Shown piece by piece: positions 58,698-64,000 of a DNA stretch of 64,000 bases. Both the position numbers and the translations under genes were made by a program. The notes below the pieces were generated by a model. It was not told where the DNA came from. It was given only the letters and a program-made list of their open reading frames with translations, and searched no databases. Location: NCBI GenBank assembly GCA_033725935.1, contig MU867060.1:1144922-1208921 (forward strand), read 5' to 3'. Source of the stretch: Cladorrhinum sp. PSN259. Taxonomy: Eukaryota; Ascomycota; Sordariomycetes; Sordariales; Podosporaceae. Each line of letters starts with the position of its first letter. Position 1 is the stretch's first letter.

Positions 58698-59160
58698 GGG
58701 GCCATAACTACATTCAGTCCCAAGAGAATTTATTTTTATTTTTTATTTTTATTTTTAGAATTTGTTTCTAGAGTGTGCTTCTTTCCTCTTGAATGTAAAG
58801 GGGTTCTAAGTTGCTTTTCTCTCTGAGATATTGGGATGACTTCAAAGTAAGTATTTTGGTTTGTGTTGGCAGCAGCCACCTCCTTTTCTGCTACCTCTGT
58901 TTCAACAGTCGCTCTTCTCTGCCCCAAAAAAAAACCCCCCATATAAATAAATCAAGAAGTAAAAATACTGATCATTGCTTCATTCAAACAGTTAGTTGTT
59001 TGTTTCGGGAGGCAACTGCCTTCCCCTTTTAACCCTGATTTTCATTTCGTCGTAATGTTCCGCAGCACAGCATCCCATTTCCACCTTCTCCCTTACACAA
59101 TCCATGTAAAAACACCGTGCAAATAGTGCAATTTACCCTGCAAATACCGAGAGAAAGACC
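58698..59160 (-). other. Gene-free region containing the PSO2 3' end
   Basis: About 460 bp between the tRNA terminator and the PSO2 stop. AT-rich, with repeated TTTTATTTTTA near 58732-58758. Presumed 3' UTR of PSO2; nothing else seen. Confidence 0.5.
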
Positions 59161-62106
59161 TTACCAATGAACGCCACCTCCCTTCCCGACCCCATCCCCT
59201 TTATGAACCTCCCACAGCTTCACCATCTCCTTCTCCCCTTCCTTCAAAGCCCTGACAAGTCCCCCTTTCCTCCTCTCAGCTAACCACTTATCGATCCACC
59301 CCTTCATCCGCTTCCTGCTCGCCTCGCTACCCACATTAACAGTCGGAACAACCTTTTCCACCCTCAAAGCCATCAAGAACATGGCCAGCTCTCGAAAGCT
59401 ACTGTGCTCACTATACGGTACCCCAAAACACATCGCCTCCCTCGTCGCTCCCCTCTGGGGTAAAATATCCTTGACTCGGAACTCAGTCCTCCAGTTGGGA
59501 CCGTGCAATATCTGTGTAGTTGGCAAGCTCCCCGGAGCCAAGTTGGCAGGCGCATTCTTGGCCCCGTTGGAGGGTCTGTAGTTCCACCCAGAAGGACGGA
59601 ACCCAATCACCTTGGTGAACCCGTTGGACCTGTGCGCCTCCAGATACTCGGCCAGCGTGTCTGCTCGGAGCTCCATGAGCATCTGCATGTGCACTTGGGC
59701 CTCGCGCGGGTCCGAAGTCATGAGCGCCGACAGCTCCGGGTCGTCTAGCTGTTTGCACATGCGGATTTTGGCCGGGTTGGCGAATATTTTGGTCTTTAGG
59801 GCTTGGGCGATGGCGACGCATATGCGTTCTTTGCCGATGCTGTAGGTGCCGCAGACCACTAGGAGGCGGTTTCTTCGTGTTTCTGGGCGGATGGCTGTGA
59901 ATGCGTCTGGAGGGGGAGGGGAACCACCGGGACCAGGATTGCCTGGAGTGGGTTTGTCTGAAGAGAAAGAGGTAGAAAAAAACTTGCTGACGTTACTGAC
60001 TCCTTTGGGAGCACCACCCTCCCTTCGACGTAAAAGGGAGTCCCACTCGCTGGTGTCGTTGGCTACGAGCCCTTTGTTGAGCAACGCGCAGATTTCAGCG
60101 CAGGAACGAATGACATCGCTCTGTGGCGGAAAGGAGTATCGAGGATTCAAGTAGGTAGTGTCAAGGTAACAGACATCGATCTTTTGCTGTCTCGTTTTGC
60201 CAGAGATAGCATCGACCGTCTCCGGCCGCAGTTGTGGATGCTCGACGTGTGCCGGACAAGCTCGGAAGTCGCCGCAGTGAAGGATCCGTTGAGTCTTTCC
60301 TCCTGTCACTTTCTCGAAAAGAAACAGCGAGCTACCCGGGCAGTGATTGGCAGGGATCATAGTAACAGTTACCCCTTGAATATCCGGAACAGGCACCGTC
60401 TGCTCGAACTCGAGTTCAACAACAAACTTTGCCGCCGTTTTTAGCTGTGATTTGACCAGAGATCCCGTCACCTTGCTGCAATATATCGGCCCGTACGTCC
60501 AAGTAGCGCTCAATCCCATGTAATGATCGCTGTGAAAGTGACTGAGGAAATAAGCCTTGCACCCTTCCACAGCACCATACCGGAATGCGTCGACACAGAT
60601 AGAAAATCCAGGCATGATTTTGTAGAACGGACATGTCCTCTTGTACGCTGGCATTCCTCTCGAAGCCTGTTCAGCCGACGCTGCCGTCACCCAGGCCGAG
60701 TCCTCAGCGTGCCCAGACATGAGCTTGGCAAAGGCTGATGCTCCCCCTGAACCGCCACCATCGCCGCCGTCTTCGAGAATGAAGGGATTGCTCTGTCCCG
60801 GTCTTGCCACAGCAGCCTTGGACGCAAACCCCTTACGAAGCTCTACTGCGTCTTCTTCCAGTTCTTCAATTTCATCCTCAATCACACGTGTCTCTTTCGC
60901 TCGTGGTGGTGGTGGTGGTGGTGCTGGTAAAGGCGTCGGATTCCCGTCCAAACAAGAATTAACGTGCGCCGTGGCCGCCGACTCTGTAATTTCATTCAAA
61001 CTGCCACCGCACACAGGACAACTATTCTCCCCACAATTGTCCTCTTCCAAATATTCCTCTACCTCTAATCGTGCCTGTTCCTCCATGGCCCGCATAGCCT
61101 CGAGTTCTTCCCCCGTAAAGTCCTCGTCATATTCCTCGTCGAACCGGTCCGGAAAATCGAATTCGTCTTTGTCTTTGATCTCGTCTTCGTCGTCGTCTGG
61201 CTTCGTTTCTGCTTCTTCTTCTTCTTCTTGTTCTGCTGTCGCTGCTCTTGCTCCAGACGTCTCATGCCTCAAAAGGGGCACCCTGCTCTTTTGTGGTGGT
61301 CGTGCTTGTATTATCCTTATATTATCCCAATTGGTAAGTTTGCTGTCCGGGTCATCTTTAACTGTTTCCTCGAAAAGGGCGTTATTCCTCACCCTTGCTG
61401 GCCAGTCTTCGTCGTCCTCCTCCTCAGATTTTTTCCCTTTAATTATATCTTCCTCTTCCTCCTCCCCGTCCTCATCAGAAGAATCATCCAAAAACGGATT
61501 CGCCGTCTTCTTCCTCCTATTGTTTACCACCGCTGGAGGCTTCTTTTCTTCTCCTCCTTTCAACAAATCCAATTTAATCGGCCTCTCGTCTTTCCCTTTT
61601 GTTATTATAGTCTCATCCTTCCCTTTTGTCGTTGTCGTCGCCGATATCCTTCTTTCACTCCGAATAAATTCACCACCCCCCTTATCCCTCAACGTCGTCG
61701 ACTCGGATGTTGGATTCGAACTCGAACTACTCAACTTCCTCCTCTTTAAGCACCCCTCATCACCACTTAACCGACGCTTTTCAACAACCGCAACTGGCGT
61801 GACACTCTCCTCATCGCCCTCGGCCTCGTCTCCCGACGCTGCATAAATATCCTCCTCCACCTCTTCAAGAATTTCATCGTCCGCATTGACCCTGCCTCCT
61901 CCTCCCTCACCACCAATAAACAACGTCTCGTCAGCTGCCTTCTTAAAGTAATTTAAGATACTAGCATTCGGTCTCGGCTTCGTCTTCGCCTTCGTCTTGT
62001 TAATTAACGGGGTCTTCTTTGGTGTAATCTTGCGCGGCGTCGTCGTCGTCGTCTTGCGAGGCGTCTTCGCCTTCGCCGTCGTCATCGTTAACTTTGCGGG
62101 CGCCAT
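59161..62106 (-). CDS. pso2: DNA crosslink repair nuclease PSO2/SNM1
   Basis: An intronless 981-residue frame from ATG (62104-62106) to TAA (59161-59163). It opens with a Lys/Thr-rich basic tail, then NASILNYF (residues 47-54), a degenerate PCNA-interaction box with Asn in place of Gln. Long acidic Glu/Asp-rich disorder follows to about residue 350. A UBZ4-type zinc finger CPVCGG...H...C lies at about 356-386. The metallo-beta-lactamase fold contains the metal-binding signature SHFHSDH (about 518-525), and the beta-CASP domain runs to the C-terminus, including LLVVCGTYSIGKER and GVPYSEHSSF. An insertion of about 50 residues rich in Ser, Gly and Pro, with a second SNVSKFF box-like word, lies between them. 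The family has 5' exonuclease activity that processes interstrand crosslinks. It is in tandem with eIF3d upstream. Confidence 0.96.
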   Translation of the reverse strand: MAPAKLTMTTAKAKTPRKTTTTTPRKITPKKTPLINKTKAKTKPRPNASILNYFKKAADETLFIGGEGGGGRVNADDEILEEVEEDIYAASGDEAEGDEESVTPVAVVEKRRLSGDEGCLKRRKLSSSSSNPTSESTTLRDKGGGEFIRSERRISATTTTKGKDETIITKGKDERPIKLDLLKGGEEKKPPAVVNNRRKKTANPFLDDSSDEDGEEEEEDIIKGKKSEEEDDEDWPARVRNNALFEETVKDDPDSKLTNWDNIRIIQARPPQKSRVPLLRHETSGARAATAEQEEEEEAETKPDDDEDEIKDKDEFDFPDRFDEEYDEDFTGEELEAMRAMEEQARLEVEEYLEEDNCGENSCPVCGGSLNEITESAATAHVNSCLDGNPTPLPAPPPPPPRAKETRVIEDEIEELEEDAVELRKGFASKAAVARPGQSNPFILEDGGDGGGSGGASAFAKLMSGHAEDSAWVTAASAEQASRGMPAYKRTCPFYKIMPGFSICVDAFRYGAVEGCKAYFLSHFHSDHYMGLSATWTYGPIYCSKVTGSLVKSQLKTAAKFVVELEFEQTVPVPDIQGVTVTMIPANHCPGSSLFLFEKVTGGKTQRILHCGDFRACPAHVEHPQLRPETVDAISGKTRQQKIDVCYLDTTYLNPRYSFPPQSDVIRSCAEICALLNKGLVANDTSEWDSLLRRREGGAPKGVSNVSKFFSTSFSSDKPTPGNPGPGGSPPPPDAFTAIRPETRRNRLLVVCGTYSIGKERICVAIAQALKTKIFANPAKIRMCKQLDDPELSALMTSDPREAQVHMQMLMELRADTLAEYLEAHRSNGFTKVIGFRPSGWNYRPSNGAKNAPANLAPGSLPTTQILHGPNWRTEFRVKDILPQRGATREAMCFGVPYSEHSSFRELAMFLMALRVEKVVPTVNVGSEASRKRMKGWIDKWLAERRKGGLVRALKEGEKEMVKLWEVHKGDGVGKGGGVHW

Positions 62107-62852
62107 GGCCCATGTCTTTTATTTACTGTCTATCTACCCCAGGTAGGTACATAGATATGTACATAGAACAGTTTTTGTCGTGCGTGACGGGTGATTTTCT
62201 TCTTCTTCAGAGAGCCGAAATAAAGAAACAAGGGAAAACGGGAAAACGCGAAAAAAAAAAGTGGAAATGGACGCTTTTTTGGGCCGCTCGAAAAGAAACT
62301 CAACGCCACTTGCACTTCGCGCGTCATCACGTGCAACCACTTAAACTTTTTTTTTTGAAAGAAAGAAGAGATCATCCCATTTCTTGGGAACCCAAGACTA
62401 CCCACCCCCCTTTTTACAAAGGACATTATACATATATACAGTACACAACAGCTCTGAAGCTTATTACCCCGCAAGGTTTTACAAGTAGGTAAGCCTCACT
62501 GCCCAAAAAAGCTCTGCTACAACCAGAAAAAAAACCCCCAAAGTAACCAACATCAGTGGACATTTCACACATATACACCTCCACTCAATTTCCACTCATG
62601 AGCTAGTCAAAAGTCCATTCAAAAGCAAGGTAGCGCTGATATCATGATATTTTGAGTCCCGCTATTTGCAACCTTTCTCTAATCCCCTCCTTTTTTACCT
62701 ACCTGTTTACTCCCTCCTGGCCAGAGACAGAAAGAGACTAGTGAGAGAGAGAGAGAGACCCTAAATATATCCGTAAATAAAGTCCGCTCTCATAATTGGC
62801 TTCGAAAAATGCCCCGCCCCGCCCCTAATTATATTCTCAAACAAACAAACTT
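62107..62852 (-). promoter_or_regulatory. Intergenic: eIF3d 3' region and PSO2 promoter
   Basis: 746 bp with no gene. Contains a CATCACGTGCAAC word (about 62325-62337, E-box-like CACGTG) about 225 bp upstream of the PSO2 start, and a GA repeat near 62743-62757 on the eIF3d side. Confidence 0.45.
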
Positions 62853-64000
62853 TTAATCCTCCGCCTCCTGAACTTGAACCTCAGGCTCCTCATCATCCTC
62901 ATCCAGGCTGCCAGCTGGGAGAGCATACAGGCGGAGGATGTTCTTGTTGGGATCCTTGACGAGGATGAACTTGCCCTCTTCCTGATGCAAGCACATGTCG
63001 GCAATGGTGCGGACGATACCCCAGCCGTTGGAAAGCTGCAAGTTCATCTGGTTGGCGAAATCCTTAGGCTTCCAGCCAACAACGCCAAGGATGACGTGCT
63101 TGTCGTTGCTCTTGGGATTGACACGAGAGACGAAACTATAGAGATGAAGATTAGCAGTGATTCAAATACACTCAAAAGAAAAAAACTCACCCAAGCTTCA
63201 TAACATCAGCCTTGGCCAGAATGCTCTGCACGGTCCATCTTGCGAGCTTGCAGCTGTTGTTCTTCATCTCAGTGGCGACAACGGCACCGCGCTGAGAAAC
63301 GAGCTTCGTCCGCCAATCCAAAGCGCCGCCGCTGCCCTGAGCCTTGCTATCAAACTCGTTGAGCGCATGGACGGTGATGAACTGGTCGTCACCATTAATG
63401 GCGTTCCTCTGAACGGCATCCACCTCGGTACGAACAACAAGGTACATGGGATCCTCGTCGCTGGTGGAAAGATCGAATCGGCGGTACTTGTAGCCCTTGG
63501 ACGCAGCCGGGACCTTCTCCTCGGCGGAGTAGAAGGGGTTCTCCTTGGCCATGTCGACCTTCTGGTTCTCGAGAACGACCTGGTTGGCGAAGTTGTGGTT
63601 GATGTAGGTAGCCTCCTCGGCGAGCGCACCAGGCTGGTTGATGCTGTCCTTGGAGCCCTCAGACGCCTCGAGGGGGGCATCGGCGGCGTTCTCGTTGACA
63701 GTAACCAAGTCGAGCGTCGCATTGTCGCGCTTGTCGAGGAAAACCTTGTTGCCGACGCGGTTGATGACAATATCCCAAGAGTAGACGGAGCGGGGAGCGC
63801 ACATGAGCATGGAGAGAACGCTATCGGTCGCGAAAATGGTGGCCTCGTCCTTGTCGGCGAGCTCCTGGATGACGGGATCGACCGAAGTCGTAACGTTGTA
63901 TGCGGCGCGGTCAACAGGCGTAAGCTTGCGCTCGGCGTTCTTAACCGGGGGCTTATCGTAGGAGCGGTCGTAGTAGTTTACGAAGCCGTAGCTATCAATG
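62853..64000 (-). CDS. eif3d: Translation initiation factor eIF3 subunit D (5' part outside window)
   Basis: Minus-strand exons 64000-63191 (cut by the window) and 63135-62853, with a 55-nt intron (GTGAGT donor, CTATAG acceptor), give about 363 C-terminal residues of a protein usually near 560. Recognisable eIF3d blocks are SYGFVNYYDRSYDKPPVKN, YNVTTSVDPVIQELADKD, CAPRSVYSWDIVINR, LDWRTKLVSQRGAVVATE, and after splicing VMKLGFVSRVNP and NGWGIVRTIADMC. The tail is acidic (DEDDEEPEVQVQEAED). eIF3d (Moe1 in fission yeast) is a peripheral eIF3 subunit that can bind the mRNA cap. The long 3' exon is well conserved; the missing N-terminal region should lie directly beyond 64000. Confidence 0.95.

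Noticed and set aside
60641..61846. 401-codon plus-strand frame rich in serine
   Set aside because: It is the exact antisense of the acidic Glu/Asp-rich and Lys-rich disordered part of PSO2; antisense of GAA/GAG/GAC codons gives Ser, Phe and Leu.

Overview
This window is nuclear DNA from a filamentous ascomycete, most likely a Sordariomycete (Sordariales-like). The reasons are: short GT-AG introns (mostly 52-91 nt) with CTGAC or CTAAC branch points, a FlbC-type C2H2 conidiation factor, a HAP2/NF-YA factor, RAX2, many simple-sequence repeats, and long gene-free spacers. The species assignment is inference. There is no operon, CRISPR array, phage or recognisable transposon.

Layout. 1-3205 is the 3' part of rax2 (+). 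A gene-free block of about 10.4 kb (3206-13643) leads to the two-exon flbC-like gene (13644-14944, +), followed by another 9.2 kb without a gene. 24120-38569 is gene-dense: SF3B1 (-), OGG1 (-), the large U2AF subunit (+), RPS13 (+), SDC1/DPY-30 (-) and FAN1 (+). After 3.2 kb comes one conserved unknown protein (41784-42803, -), then about 12 kb with no convincing gene. The right end holds hap2 (54797-55759, +), lsm2 (57134-58017, +), an intron-containing elongator tRNA-Met (58545-58683, +), PSO2/SNM1 (59161-62106, -) and the 3' part of eIF3d (62853-64000, -, cut by the window edge).

Exon structures were rebuilt by hand from splice signals and reading-frame continuity; every multi-exon model closes in frame and restores the family motif at each junction. 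Two functional themes recur. Three splicing genes are present: SF3B1 with three U2AF-ligand motifs, U2AF65 with the U2AF-homology domain that family knowledge says binds them, and LSm2. Three DNA repair genes are also present: OGG1 for oxidised guanine, and FAN1 and PSO2/SNM1 for interstrand crosslinks. OGG1/U2AF65 and SDC1/FAN1 are divergent pairs sharing short intergenic regions of about 0.4 kb. I found no clearly new multi-gene system. The points most worth checking are a 13-copy RGAE repeat expansion in the U2AF65 RS domain, an Asn at the SF3B1 position associated with splice-inhibitor sensitivity, a long tRNA-Met intron, the two gene deserts around flbC, and a possible small minus-strand gene near 50 kb.
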